Shown here one piece after another: positions 1 through 13,261 of a DNA stretch of 64,000 bases. Within the stretch, counting starts at the first letter, position 1; every line of letters begins with the position of its first letter. Made by a program: the position numbers and the translations under genes. This DNA comes from Smittia aterrima (lineage: Eukaryota; Arthropoda; Insecta; Diptera; Chironomidae), in NCBI GenBank assembly GCA_033063855.1, contig CP093831.1, positions 13,516,001 to 13,580,000 on the forward strand, written 5' to 3'. The notes under the pieces were generated by a model, which was not told the origin of the DNA, did no database searches, and worked only from the letters and a program-made list of their open reading frames with translations.

Positions 1-1649
1 CTCAAGTTGAATCATATAATTCTGAGAGATTCGCAACACGAACGAGATCTCCAGTGTCAAGTCTTCATATTTCAGCGGCGATGTGACTTTATATTTCCGT
101 AGAATGTGACATAAAACTATTTTCATTGCGTTCAGAGCGTAACGATATCCAATGCAAATTCGAGCGCCAGCCGAGAAAGGAATGAACGCGTATTGATGAA
201 TGTTATTGAAGTTCTCGGGTAGAAACCTTTCGGGTTTGAATTTGTCTGCATCGTCGCCCCAAATCGCTGGATTTCTTTGAATATCGATGATTCGTATAAT
301 AATATTCGATCCTTCTGGGAGCGTGTACTTCTCTGAAAGATCATTTAATTAGTTTAACGGTCAAATTGACAAAATAAATCAATGAACCATCAAGTTTAAT
401 GTCGGCACAAGCTTTTCTTCCAATGACAGGAGCCACTGGAAATAATCGAATTGTTTCTTTCACCACGAGATCCAAATATTTCAGTTTATCGATGTTATCG
501 TTATCAACGTCTTCGTCACAATCTGCAAACACCGATTGAAGCTCTTCAACAAGTTTTTCTTGAACGTTTTGATGAGTTGCAAGCATCAAAAGAACTGAAG
601 ACATCGAGAGAGCGGTTGACGCATTTCCCTAAAATAATTTTTGACGAAATAAATTTTGATGAATGTCCCTCGGTTCGTTACTCACCGAAAGAATCATCGT
701 GCTGACTTCATCCTGGATTTCGCGACTCGTCCAATGATTTTTATTAGCCAGCAAAATGTTGATGAAGTTCATGTTCGAGTTGTTGAATGTTTTCTCATTT
801 TTCTTCGCAGCTTCTTCCAAAATATTTTCACAAAAATCTGTAAACTCATTATTGCGATGAAATCGCGGTAAGAAAAGATTGAACATGCTCGAGATGTTGC
901 TGCCGATGTTTGATGCTTCTCTGAAATAGTTAAATTTCAATTCAAAACCTCTTGATGAATTTTTCGGACAAACTTTTTGACAATCGTGAAGAATCGATCG
1001 TACGGATTGTTGATGAAATCTTTCTCTAAATCAAACGAAGTTCTAAGTAATGATTCTAAGGTCAAAGCTGATAATAATCGAACGACATTGAACGCTTCTT
1101 TGTTAACATAAACATTCATCACATTAGTTAGCTTCCTCGCTTTGCTGTTGATGATTGGCATGAACTTGTTGAGCTTGTTAGTGCTGAACGATGGGTTCAA
1201 GATTTTCCTGTGTTGTCTCCATAAATTGCCTCCGGAGAACAACAAGCCAGTCTTGTAAGGGAAGAAGTAGAAGTCAGCTCTGTTGATGCATTTATCAGAA
1301 TTCAAAACTTTCTTGACGTATTCCGGGTTTCTGACGTCGATTAGAAGAATTGGTCCAACCCAGCCTTTGTTGATATCCGGAAATTGTGCAATGATTTTCT
1401 CACAAACGTTGTACAAGGCTAAAAAGATTTAAATGAAGATTCAAGAGTCGATGAAGTTTTGTTCTCACTGTAAGTTTTTTCTTTGTTGCTTGCGAATTTG
1501 TGTCGGAACATCGCAATCCATGGCAATCTCTTTATTCCTGGCATGTGATCACTCAAGTCGTGCATGTGTTTTGTCTTAACTTTATACCAAAAGAACAAAA
1601 CAATGATCACAACTGCTAGAGCGAAGACGAGAGGACTTGAAATCACCAT
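1..1649 (-). CDS. Cytochrome P450, CYP4 clan (C-terminus cut by window edge)
   Basis: This is a microsomal haem-thiolate monooxygenase, probably oxidising fatty acids, hormones or xenobiotics; the substrate is unknown. I built five exons: 1469-1649, 974-1418, 686-920, 388-628 and 1-332, giving 478 codons in phase. Translation starts at the ATG at 1647-1649, ahead of a hydrophobic N-terminal anchor (VIIVLFFWY). Visible P450 landmarks are helix C (LWRQHRKILNPSF), the ExxR motif (KETIRLFP), the PERF-like KPERFLPEN, and the haem loop PFSAGARICIG with its cysteine ligand. The I-helix is odd: the usual AGxDTT reads SGNAST, so the conserved acid is missing. The second intron uses a weak GTTTGT donor and is 53 bp. 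Ignoring it creates a false frameshift. The last few residues and the stop lie left of base 1. The CYP4 clan is clear from helix C and the haem loop; the subfamily is not (CYP325-like is possible). Confidence 0.9.
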
Positions 1650-1947
1650 CACAAGCTTCACTTGTTGCTTTCTTGATAACTAAACGTTTAATGATTCTAT
1701 TGATTAAACGACAAGTGCATTTAACAATTGTTTTGGGTATTGCAAGAAGTGAAACTTGTTAAGCCAGAACGAGAATATTTTTAGATTTGTAAAATCAAAA
1801 GTTGATTTATAAATTTTATTTTCATTTTAAAAATTGCAGTCACTTGAACTTATCACTAATCTCATTTGTTTCTTTGCTGCTGACGATGAACTATTCGAAT
1901 TATTCGAAAGTATCTTCCTTCGAAAAGAGCAGAACTTTCTCAAAGCT

Positions 1948-3232
1948 TTACTTAGATTTCTCAACAACGTGAATATAAAAAGCTGGATTCGGATTATTAA
2001 CGTCGTCGATGGCCTTGAAGTCTCCATAGATCTCGAAGTTGCTCTTCGTGCCGAAAATTTCCTTCAAAATTGTTTTAAAGATCTCGAGGCGATGCGGGTA
2101 ATAGGACAGACGGAACTCGCTGTGAATAAAAATTGATTTAATTTGATAAAATTTGAAAGAAAATCCTAACTTACTTGATCTCGCTTCCAGCCAGAATCGA
2201 ATAATCTAAAGTGACCATATTTGGTTTGCCAGCTACGTAGAGCACCGAAGTTTTGATATCAGTCATATGAGCACTCTGTGAATAAATTGCGCAAATTAAT
2301 ATTTTTGTTCACTTACCCAAGTTCAATGTTAAGACACATTAAACCTGAATTTCTCTTCACAAACTCACATTGTAGTAGATGCACTTGCTTGGTGTTGAAC
2401 CCGTCTCCATAATGTTATCGTAGTTTCTGTGATCGATAAGTAAGAGACCGCCGGGTTTGACGCATTTCTCGAAGTTTTTAATTGCTTGCTTTTGCTCGCG
2501 TTGATCGCCGAAAGCGTCAGTCATGTGAGCAAATGAGTTTCCTAAGCAGATGACAGCATCGAAGCCACCACGAATCAAATCCTTGATGTCATCGTAAAGA
2601 GTCAGCCAGTTTGCTTCCTCAATTACTGTGAAATAACAAATCAATTTTATAAATAACAAAGTCAAATGATTGCGATTTGCGTAAACAATTTCATCAAGTG
2701 AAAGGTTTTGTGAACTTACTCCATTTGTCAAAGTTCTTTTCTGTACGGCGGTTCCATCTTTCCTTCAAAGCGTATTTAAGCATTTTGTCTGAAGCGTCAA
2801 TCGACACTGTTGATAAGATTTCATATTTAAAATTCGTTTGTGAATTGAAATTTGGCGAAGTCTCTTACCAACTTCAAATCCTTCCTCGACTAGCATCGTG
2901 GAATCTGAAATTCGAGTAAGTTTGTAGTTAGCGACAGTCATGATAAATAATGTGATGTAGTAGCCAGCGATTGGAAGTTGATTGAAGAAATGAAAGTTGA
3001 GTTGGGTTCTCTTACCGACTCCTGTGCCACAAGCAACGTCCAAGATTCTCTTGCAACCGCGATCGCGAAGCATGTTAATCAAGAAATTTCTGTAATTTTC
3101 GGTTCTTGACTTTTTGTCTCCAATGAAGATTTCCCAGACCTTGGCGGCCTTTCCGTCAGCATATTGATCTCGAATTCCTTCAGCGGAGATTCCATTCGAT
3201 CGAATGAACATCGTGTTATCTGATTCAGGCAT
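1948..3232 (-). CDS. Gnmt: Glycine N-methyltransferase
   Basis: This cytosolic enzyme transfers a methyl group from S-adenosylmethionine to glycine, making sarcosine and buffering the SAM/SAH ratio. Six exons (3016-3232, 2869-2904, 2720-2806, 2369-2625, 2175-2275, 1948-2119) sum to exactly 290 codons, a 289-residue protein, the size usual for insect Gnmt. The Rossmann SAM-binding motif I (ILDVACGTGV then DS) lies across the exon 1/2 boundary. Further family blocks are ADGKAAKVWEIFIGD near the N-terminus, FDAVICLGNSFAHM, KPGGLLLIDHRNYDNI, and a C-terminal FEIYGDFK. The start is the ATG at 3230-3232, ahead of MPESDN. All introns are short with GT-AG ends. The upstream P450 gene on the same strand begins 298 bp beyond the Gnmt stop. 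No lesion is seen. Confidence 0.95.
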
Positions 3233-6200
3233 TTTAAACTTAACTTTTTAACTTTGTCACAAACTTTTTAATTAAACTCTTCAACGAAAAGAGGAACTTT
3301 AACTGATTAGTGTTCACCGAGATGATCGTAACGAGACTGTTAACGGAGAAGCGATCGACATGAATATTTAAAGAAACGAAAGTATTTTTAGCAAATCATC
3401 GTCGGCAATAACTCATTATAAAATAAAAAATACAAATGTGCGAGTATAAAATTTAACTGATAAGTCAGATTATAGAAAACACTTGGTCAAGTGACATGAG
3501 CAATTATTTTATGAAGCAAGTACACGAGATGGCAATGACTTGTGAGAATTGATGAATAACTTTATAAAGTGTTAAATGATTGCCCAATTGTCGATATAAA
3601 TTAAATTGCTGGAAGCAAGTTTAGAATGAAAGTTTGTCACAATCATATCTTCCGACCACACGCGATCTTTACGTCATTGAGTAAGAGGGAACTTCCCTTA
3701 TCACGACTCGCGCTTGTTTTTGTTTATATTTTTATAATATTTCTGTGATGAGTCTTCATAAATTGCCGGCCTTCGACCTAAACCGAGAGAGTGTTTGTTT
3801 ATAAATTCAGAAGCCGCATTCTGTTGCTCGTCGCGTGAAGCGAATTATTGTTTGTCTGAGTGATTTCATGAAACTCACGTTCCTCTCGATGCTGTCTTAT
3901 CTTTGTTTTAATTATGTGCTGTAATAATTAATTTATAATAAAACAGTTAAGTTTAGCTCTGACGTAGTTTGATGACGCTTTGAGAATGATTAAATTTTTG
4001 GATGAGCGAGATTAGACAAGTCAAGGAAATAGAAATGATTTTAAATAGTTTTCGCGACTCTTACCATGAGATCACAAGTCACAGTTGAATTTGAACATTT
4101 ATATCTTAAAAGCTTTTATAGGAAAGCTCTTCTTAAGCCGACAAAGCTCTTCAACTATTTTCTTTCTCTGTCAGCGATACTTTGTAGAAATAATTTGCTG
4201 TGAGGAAGGAATTGATAATCAAAGTTAAATAATGATAAAAGCAAAATGAAACAGTTGAAAGCAGCGACGTCTCTAATTAAAATTGTTCTGTAACTCGTCA
4301 TACAAGTTTAGAAAAATCAACAGAAGTGGGTCGACAAGAAGCATCGCAAAAAAAATGCTGCGAAACTTGTAAGTCAACAAGTTTTTCAACGACTATCGAC
4401 TGATCTCATGTTGTTTTGTTTCATATTCCAAAGACTTCACGAAGAAATGTGCGAGAAAGAAATGAAAGAAAAACGAGGAAAAAATATCGTGAACACTGCA
4501 CAGGTTGATCAAGAGAATTTCTTCGCTTCAGTTTTCCTCTTGCCGCGGTTACGTTTAGACGTGCTTCAACTGTCTTCACGCTTCTCAATTAACACTGAGT
4601 AAAGAACTCTGCCAAAATTAATTCTAAAAGACTTTTTAGTGTTGCGCAATTAAATAAGCAAAAAAATCTTTAATCGTCCGGAACGAAAAGTTGAAGTGAA
4701 AAGAAATCAATTGTCGATGACGTGAAATTTGTTTTGTTGAGTGAAACAATTTGAAATATTTAAATGTTTCAGAACATAACGTTGCGTGGCTAATCCTGGA
4801 CTTTCTTAATAATTTGTATTAAACATTTCATGTGAAGAACATCGCAAATCGTTATTAAACTTCATGTGATTACTTTAATTCGCTGTGAACTCGTAAAATA
4901 TTTTTCGAAATTTATTGGATCGTTTCTGAAGTTTCATTTTATCGAGATCCATCGTGATCAAAGTAGAATTATTAAAACATAAAAACGAAAATTTACTGTG
5001 AGTACTTAAAATTTTTTATGTTGTTTTGATGGAAATAAGAGCAAAATAATGTAAATATGCGGAGAAGATTTTGAAGACTCGGCAGCTGATTGAATCCACG
5101 AAAGAGATCAAGTTTCATTAAAAAGTTTTTCTTTTCAAACTACCAAAAATTCTTCTCACGTTTGAGTTAGATAGAAATTTATTCATCTCAATTATTCAAA
5201 GTCCAATTGTAGCTTCCATTTAAAGATAAAGAGCTGAAGAATCTGCCGAGAACTTAATTTATTGCAAACTCCCATATTTCTCGGCAAAAGCTTGTAAAGC
5301 ACCTCGTAGCCACTTGTAAGTAGCGCACTCAATAAATCAAGCGGTAATCAAGATCCATACGAGCCAGCTGCCTTTTAAAGCCATTAAAGACAACTTTTTC
5401 TCACATGGGGCATTGTCGAGAGGCGGATGCCTCATGTATCGATAATTTTAGCTAATTAAGAGTTTCTTGAAAAAGAAAAGTTAAGACTTTGACTTCAACA
5501 AAAACTGGATCAGCTCGCTTGTAACTCAAAGTTTCTTTCTCTAAACCACAATTTTCTCGACAGCAACAAGTATCGCTCAAACTGTTTGTAAACGCATAGC
5601 AAACTTGGTTTTCTTTTCGATTTCTTTCATCTCAAATTGTTTTCTTTTGAAGCATTTGCTTAGACCCACTCAAGCCGAAAAGAAATTTAGATAACTTTGC
5701 CGAAAAAAAAAACAACAAAAATGAATTCAAGACATTTTATGGTTTAGAGTCGAGCAGCTTTCAATGTCAAATCAGCTTCCACCTTGGGCGCATAATCACT
5801 CGAGAAGAAAAATGCGCGTGAAGTGAAAAATTAGCTTCAAAAGTGAAAGATTGGAGTGAGGGCTTTTTACTTCAAGCGCAAGAATTTATTCCGGTTAAGT
5901 GCATTAACTCACTTCACAAGAGTTTTCGAGTTTGGAATGATAAGATTAAACCACTTTAATGCAATTTCAGCGTGTGCTTATCATATTCCACTCGGTGACA
6001 AAACGTTATTTACAACTCCATCACGATTTTTTATTGCTCGAAATTCTTTTCGGTTAAGTATCCTCATAAGAACTTAAAAATTCGCTCTGGACTCGATTGC
6101 TCTCGTAACAGTAAATGGAACAATTTAAATCAGAATATTTTTAATGTAGAAAACGAACGAGAGAGATCAAAGAATTTTACAAATGAAAGCTTTCAGTAAG

Positions 6201-8255
6201 ATCATCTCGGAACCGATTCAATCCTCAATCATCGTCAAGCAGATGTGCTCGATCGGAAGTTTCGAAAAGTACAGACAAACGAAAGACATTAAGTAACTGA
6301 ATTTATGACTGAGGCACTCGTAACATTCAGTGTTATAATTAGGGAGAAGTTTTAAGATTCTCAGGAACTTCAAGATGATCAGTTATCAATTTTAAGTTTC
6401 ATTTTTATTACTTCATTTAAATTAACGGATCTCTTGAAAAATAAATGCAAGGTGAACATTTCTCAAGATAATCAACGGCCAGTTGATATCCAAGTGAATC
6501 ACTTATCACTTCAACTTGCATTCTGTGCATATTGATAAAGGTTTTTAAATTGATTTTTAAATATTTTCAAGTCTCGAATATTTTTCTCACGAAAATATTG
6601 AAATTGAATATTTCTTTTAAAATAAAAACTTGCACGCTGTTAAGTGAGGAGAGTGAAAATAAAGACATTAAGTTGCTTTAAATTGTGCAATAAATCATCC
6701 CCAGTGGAGATTCACACCTTTCTTTGGCTTCGATGATTTGTGAAAATTGATTTCTGGTTAAATGGTCAATTCTCACTTTTCGCTGCCTTCCGACTCAGTT
6801 TTCTTTGAAGCTTAACGAAACTTACGAGTTACCGTTTTGATTTTATAATTCATCGGTGTTTGGTTATCTCGCAGTCAATTTTCCCTTCAAACAATTTGAA
6901 GAAGTTTTCAATTTATTTCATTTTCTATTAAAAAGCTTTAAAATCTTCAATTTAATCTCAAACAACAATTATTCCCAAGTCACATCGAGCATTGATAAAA
7001 CATTCATATCAATCTTAAGTTTCTCGTGAAAACTGAGAGAGCTTCAATCTTGAACTTTGAAGAAAATGAAAGAAAAGTGAATAAGAAATGTTGAGCAATT
7101 AAAACACGAATATTTTTCTCCGTTTGCGCAAAACCATTAAACTTGAAAGCAAAAAAACGAAAACACTTTTGACTGAGCAGATGATAATTAGAACGAAACC
7201 ATTAGCTGCAAGTTTGCTTTCTTTAATTCAAATTTCGACCGCGATTTGTGCCTCCAGTCAAGAACATCAGCGCTTATTAAATCGCACTCCTGGTTATAAA
7301 ATCATTAAGTTGAAGACTTCAAGAAAAAGACGGGAAGTCGAAAGAACGAACTATCTGATGGTTCTGATTTTAAAACGTTTCGAAGCACTTTCGCAAAAAT
7401 AAAAGAAACTCGAGATTTTTTAATGTGAATTCTTGAACAAACGAGCTCTCTTAATTAAAGCAAATCTTTATAGTTATAAGCTCTTCTCGAGAGTAGAACA
7501 GAATTCACAAAATTTGATTCTTGCAACTTTGGTAAAAAATATTTTCTGATAGTTCTACTAGCAACGTTGCAATCATTCTCAAATTAAAACGTAATAAATT
7601 ATTTTGTGTCCAAACTTTGTAGCATTAACAGAATAATAACTTGCAATTTATTTTGATCATTATGCCAGCGAACTGTGACTTAATTAAACTGTCGGGGTTC
7701 CCATTAATTTGACATAAGCTAAATGTTTTGAATTCAGTTAACTTAGGTAACTTTTGGGATTTTCAATTAGTGGCAAATATCTTGCGACGTGTCAAATTTA
7801 ATCTTTTTAATTAGTTGTAAGAACTGTAGAAAGTTTATTTCAAAAATGTTGAATTTTTAAATGAAATTAAGATTTTTCGGCGAACGCAAATTGTAATTGT
7901 TACTACCGACTGAGTATGCTTCCATGCTGAGAGGTGCGTTAATCACTGTGCAACGAAATGTATGTTCATGTTGTCCCATTTGCAACAATCTTGTGCTCAG
8001 TGGTGGACTTTTCTTATCGAATATTCTTGCTTGTTTTATCGAACTATAAAACACTCCGAGAAATTAAGAAAAAGTTCATTCTTTGGAGACTTATCAGAGG
8101 GAGAAGAGGTTTTGTTTATATCGCTCAGTTCACCGTAAGGTGCCAACGATTTAATTATGAGAGAACAGTTAAGTGAAATAATTCATTGAAGTCAAAGAAA
8201 ATTAGGTTTAAAAGTTTTTTGAATCAGTTTCCGTTCAATTCGCGATATTATTTTG
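3233..8255. other. Gene-poor intergenic block upstream of Gnmt
   Basis: About 5 kb of AT-rich sequence lies between the Gnmt start and the left arm of the first inverted duplication. I see no ORF over 100 codons, no exon chain with coherent splice phases, and no recognisable protein or RNA gene. One ATG-started frame at 7181-7402 looks like a small secreted peptide and is listed separately. The Gnmt promoter must lie at the left end, but no clear TATA or initiator could be singled out. Confidence 0.6.
7181..7402 (+). CDS. Candidate small secreted peptide precursor (73 aa)
   Basis: I do not recognise this frame by homology. It opens at an ATG and reads MIIRTKPLAASLLSLIQ, then ISTAICASSQEHQ, which resembles a signal peptide with a cleavable small-residue site near residue 25. 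A strongly basic stretch (KLKTSRKRREVER) follows, containing an RKRR proprotein-convertase-type site, then a short hydrophobic C-terminal segment and a stop. That arrangement fits a processed secreted peptide, but one such ORF in 5 kb of AT-rich DNA is not far from chance. No splice partners are needed or visible. Confidence 0.25.
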   Translation: MIIRTKPLAASLLSLIQISTAICASSQEHQRLLNRTPGYKIIKLKTSRKRREVERTNYLMVLILKRFEALSQK

Positions 8256-11200
8256 AGTGAAGTGGCAATTTGCGCAGTTGATGCGTCTACTTAACACATT
8301 TATTGACGCCTCGAAGAATTTCGAGGAAGTGAAATGATTGTTTGTGATTTAATGGAAACCGCACGCGGATAAATGCAAAGCGGAATAACGAATCGTTATG
8401 CAAGAGAGTTAAGAGCAGAGTTTAAACATTTCAAACAAATTTTTACTAAATTTCATTTTAAATAAAAACATTTTTAATAAATTTATTCTAACAGAAACAT
8501 TAAATCAAATTAACTTCGCTAATTCCAATTAATTTGCTTGCTCTCAATTTGCATAGAAATTTTCTTGTTGAGCGTCTTCGGCAGAGCAAGAAGAAGCTCC
8601 AATTAAGACTTGTCATACCTCGCATTGTTCTATAATCGCCATGAAATCAAGATTCAAATTAAGTTGAAACTCATGAGTTGTCGCTTTTTATTTTGGTTCA
8701 AGACGATCAAGATCGAAAAGTTTTAAAATTTTCACTTTTCTTCGAATTTCTTCTTCTCACTTCGTCGCAATCTCTTCGAGAAATCTTTTTTTGTTGTGAT
8801 CAATGTCGTCGCCTAACAATGATGACTTAATGGACCATGGAAGTTTCCGGTCGCTTATGAGCTCTTGTTAATTATGTTAACGCGTCTGAGGAAGTCTCAA
8901 GAAAACCAAGACAAAGCAAAATTGTTTCCCAGACTCATCATCGCGCGAGTCTGCGGTTTCAGAATTGCGTAAGACTCTCACTAATTTGTCTGTGATAAGA
9001 GCGAAAGATGAGACAACGAATTATGCAAAAGCGTGTGAGCAGACGAGAGTAACATGAGACGAAACTTCATGCGAATGCTCGTCAGCTAATTGTGGCTTGT
9101 CGTGACTGATCGCATCAAATGTTTTCTTCCTCTTGTCGATTCCGGTTGATTTCGACTTTCACGCCAAACCAAATTAGACAGAGAAATTGAAATTTTGATT
9201 TCGATTCCAATTGAGCAAGATCAACAAATTGTGTCACAAGAGCAGAAGCGATTTGCGATAAGTTAATTGCAGTTAATTCATCTTCATCACGACATTGACT
9301 CGTGCCACGTTCAACTCTCAAGCCAGCAACTTCTTTCGTTCTTCTTGAAGCTTTTTCTCATCTTTACGGTCTCACATTCTCTTAAAGGCTTTGTAATTGA
9401 ATTAATTCTTCGATGAACGAAGAACAAGAAAAGCAAATTATCATAAAGCACTGAGCTTGTTGAATTGTTTCTTTTTTTCTGATAATCGAGCAATGAAGAC
9501 GTTAGATTAACTGCATCTGTGAGATTATGTGAGGAACTTCGCACCTGACGCGATGAAAATTCTTCTCAAAAGCCGCAGTGAAGTCTCGTGAATCAAATTG
9601 GATTTCTCGCAATCGCATTATCTTTAATTCACTCGCAAACAGATCGAAATCCTCAACTTAGCACAGTTTTGAAGGTGAGAGGCCTCTTAAGTGTTACACA
9701 CAACACATCCACGGACTCTGCAACTTCTAATTCTTTTTTAATCGCATCCAACCGGGAAAACTGGAAATCAAATAAGAACGAAACGATTCGTGTTTATGCA
9801 AACGCTTCGAGTGATTTGCTTTTGAAAGTTTATTCCTTTTTGTGAAGTTGAGAAAAGTTATCGATGATGGCTCGACAGAAACGGAATTTTCGTAAATTCA
9901 ATAAAAATGCTCGCACCTCTTAATCAGATTGCAACAAAGAAGACTCAAAAGGAATTTTAATTTTAGCGACTTTCTGAAAATTTGCCTGGAGCTCAAATTA
10001 AATCTTGTAAAGCTTGTCTGTCGTAAAAGTTCTTGAACGACTTCATTTGCTTCTAATCAGAGAGTAAAGCAGAAAGCAATGAAATGTTTTTAGTTCTGCT
10101 CATTCGCATCTTTGAAATCTCGTCGGCACTTTTAATGATCAAACATTTTTTCTTGGCTTCGCTTGCCGCCACCTGCTGCTCTTTCAAAGTCTTTCGAACT
10201 GATCTGAATAAATAAACAATTTCCGCAACTGGATCATGAATGAGAAGCTCTCGTTGCATCATTAAGTTGCAGACGATGTTGATACAGCAGCGATTAATCT
10301 TGAGAACGGAATTGTCGTCACGTGATTTGCTTCCTCGATCTTTGAACAAAGTTAGAAAGCACTTGCCACTGAATCGTGTGCCATTTCATCGTCGCGTTTA
10401 ACAATTCCTTGTCGAAGTTTGATCTGCATCCATTATGTCAACGAAGAATATTTTATTCATCGCGATTGTTGGCAACGAAGTTTCGCAGGCGCTCGAATTT
10501 CTCTTGCCAAGTCTAATCAGATGCGAGAAATGTGTACAAAGAGAACAGAAATGGTTTCGTGTTCGTGCTGTCGATGGTCAGACATCAATTACTGCCTCGT
10601 TGTCTTCGATATCTCGATCACAATTGAGCAAACAAAACAAAAACTAAACAGTTAAGTGAGTCGCTTTTGCTCCAATAAAAAAATGCTTCAAGTCACGACA
10701 CAATTTCAATTTGCATTTCCTATCGTCCGACGAGACTCAGAGGCAATAAATTAATCGCTGTCGGAGAAATTACCTTTATCTCTGCGCGTTGGGTGCCGTT
10801 CATCGTGTTACTTCACACTTGGACGTGGCGGGAGAAGAGGAATTCGAAGTGCATCATGTCAAGGCCAGAACTTTGCGGTTTGCAAAACTCTGATCGAGCA
10901 CGAGAAGCTTCATTCGATTGAGGAATTCTTGTGGGTTTTGCAAATTGATTCTCGTTCTTTCGTCTTCTTTGTTCTTTCTTATCGTTGAATCGCTAGACAA
11001 ATGATGATCATCATAGAAAATCGCATGTTGCACATTTAAAACCTTCCTCGACTGTTAAATGTCCATTAACTTCAAGTCATTGCGAGAAACTTCGAGGAAA
11101 GAATTGAATTTTCTTTCGACGCAAACAAATTCGTTGCATAATTCATTCGAATCAGGTTTGCAAAGTCAAGAATCGTTATCAAATAAATTATTTTTAGCGA

Positions 11201-12614
11201 GAAGAGTTCACAAGAAAAATCTGAGTCAATTGCTCATTGGAGAAACAAGTCGTCGCGATTTTCTATGTCGACACCATTTGCAAACAAGTTCCGCTGGAAG
11301 ACTCGATTTCTGACGACTCTTCCTTACTTGCAGTGAGTCGATGCAACGCGTAGCTTCGAGTGAAGACCAGTTCAGCATTCTCGTCGACTTATATGCGATT
11401 GTTCTTAAAGCGAAGTTAAGTTTATGGATTGGTCGTCATTCATCTGACAAATCCTCAAGGCAATGCCGAAGGAATTGAACTTGATGCTTGTGACGATCGT
11501 TTCTTCGCTCATAAACTAACAAAGAGCCTTTAATTGACTTTTGTCATTCCACTGCTCTCCAAAGAAATAAATCCGAGAGGCAAGAAGTCAATCTCAATCG
11601 TGATCTCAATACTTCACCGATCAAATGCGATTGCTGCAAATATCGAGCCGATAAGAAGCCAAATGATAGACGTTGATGCAAGAATCGACAATTCGAACAG
11701 ACGATAATTTATTTCAAGTTAGAAAAGACACGAGAACTTTTCTCTTCGTCCACTGCCCGCGTACTTTGATCCACAACTCACATTTCATTCGACTGCCATT
11801 TAATAAGCGATTCTCGATTTCATTTTATCGATCTTGTTAGAGAGCAAACTTTGTTTTAATCTTTGTTACATGGAACGCAATTTTCATAAATCTACGAGCC
11901 AATTAAGAGCTCGCTCGATGTTACGACGTTCATTGTTAAACTAAGTAAACGAGAGAAGTCTTCCTTGTCCCATTTTTTTGCTTCAAGTTCTTCAAAGACA
12001 AGACTTTGCTCTGGTTTACGAAGTAGAAGTTGTTTGGTCTCCTTATTGATTTTCTCTCCGACCCATTTCAAGATGAGGAGAACTCGATTAGAAAAAAATG
12101 CGAGCAAACAATTTCTGATTCTGAATTTTCCTGTTTTAGTTTTTCTCTTCATTCAAACTCGTTTCCTTTATTCCGCTACATTTTCAATTTCTTACAAGTC
12201 GAAGATGTGCGAGCTAGCTTTTGTTCACTTGGCTATTGAAACATCGCCACGGAATCGAGAAGAAAACATCAAACGAGTTTGCGTCGACTTTCAACGGGAA
12301 CTCGTGTGCGATTCATGTTGGATCGCGGTCGAAAATCAACGAACAAATCCAATTGAATTGCGCAAAAAAATCTAAGAACACTCTTGGACAAAGCTCCATT
12401 AACCAAAACTGGAGCTGCGGCTTCTCTAACCAACTGTGAAAATATTTCATAATTGCGCCATAAACTTCAGCATCGAGCGATCGTCTCTTGATAATCGCAT
12501 GTGGCGTAATGAGAACAAAACGATCGCGGAGATTATTTCGATCTCCTGAAGACGATTTCAAGAGTAATTCGGACTGAGATGATCAATCAAGATCAGTGGA
12601 ACGAAAGTTTGATT
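8256..12614. repeat. Inverted duplication IR1, left arm
   Basis: This segment of about 4.36 kb recurs, reverse-complemented, at 19455-23816. The outer boundary is abrupt: agtgaagtggcaatttgcgc at 8256 pairs with the complement ending at 23816. The inner boundary is at cgaaagtttgatt, 12614. The arms look about 98% identical by eye, differing by scattered substitutions and homopolymer-length changes. The arm holds many short open frames on both strands (for example 84 codons at 11059-11313, identical in both arms). I recognise none, several lack an ATG, and some are broken by one-base indels in the other copy. I therefore treat the arm as non-coding or decayed sequence. The PTB gene just outside has a splice acceptor at 12929, so its untranslated first exon and promoter may lie in this arm. 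Confidence 0.9.
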
Positions 12615-12929
12615 GTCCGAGGCGCGTAATGTTTGCAAATTAATTTTTGCCAATAAATCGGAGATCGACGTGGTTTCCAAGATTGATTTCAAAGCAAGCT
12701 CAATAAATTGAAATATAATCTCGCAGCCTTTCAATGAATCTCGCAATTGCTTCTTTTATCTCAATCCTTGGCGCGCCGCTAAAAAAAATAATCGCGCATC
12801 GTTTAATTCGACACACGTTGTTAACGTGAAGCTTCATGAATTTTCGTTAACTTCTAAATTATTTCTTACAAGTTGAAAGGAAATGATTAAGAATTGATTT
12901 GAATTAATTTTTTCTTTCTCTCTTTTCAG

Positions 12930-13261
12930 TTCCAAGATGAAGTCGTCTCGCCATTAAGAGATTTGCAGCGATAAAATCTCTTAGAAGAATGAAGAAGACG
13001 AATCATCATTAAGCAATCGAACTTCCGCAACTAATTCGATTAATTTCTCTAAACAATTCAGAGCACGGCACATTATTGGAAAATGTCGATGTAATGAATC
13101 GAATTTATTGGAATGATTTGTGTTAATTGAGATTCCGATAAATATTCAGTTCATGCCTCACCTCGTTAGCCTCATTGCGGCTGCAGAAGGAGAAAAGCAT
13201 CAGGCAGCAATTAAACAGTTTGTCTAGTTCTCTGTCAGCAATTAATTGACTTACGACAACT
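12930..13261 (+). promoter_or_regulatory. 5' untranslated part of PTB-gene exon, with uORF
   Basis: A polypyrimidine tract and cag acceptor end at 12929, so the first coding exon of the PTB gene appears to be spliced to an upstream untranslated exon that I could not place. The leader contains a six-codon upstream ORF (ATG at 12937, TAA at 12955-12957) that could damp translation of the main frame starting at 13262. The acceptor is seen in the sequence; the uORF function is inference. Confidence 0.45.

Noticed and set aside
921..1000. Apparent frameshift with an in-frame stop in the CYP4-clan P450
   Set aside because: A 53-bp intron from a GTTTGT donor to the cag at 921-923 restores perfect phase, and its length matches the other introns of the gene.
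8256..12614. A protein-coding gene inside the IR1 arms
   Set aside because: Short frames on both strands give no recognisable family, many lack an ATG, splice phases do not chain, and homopolymer differences break several frames between arms.
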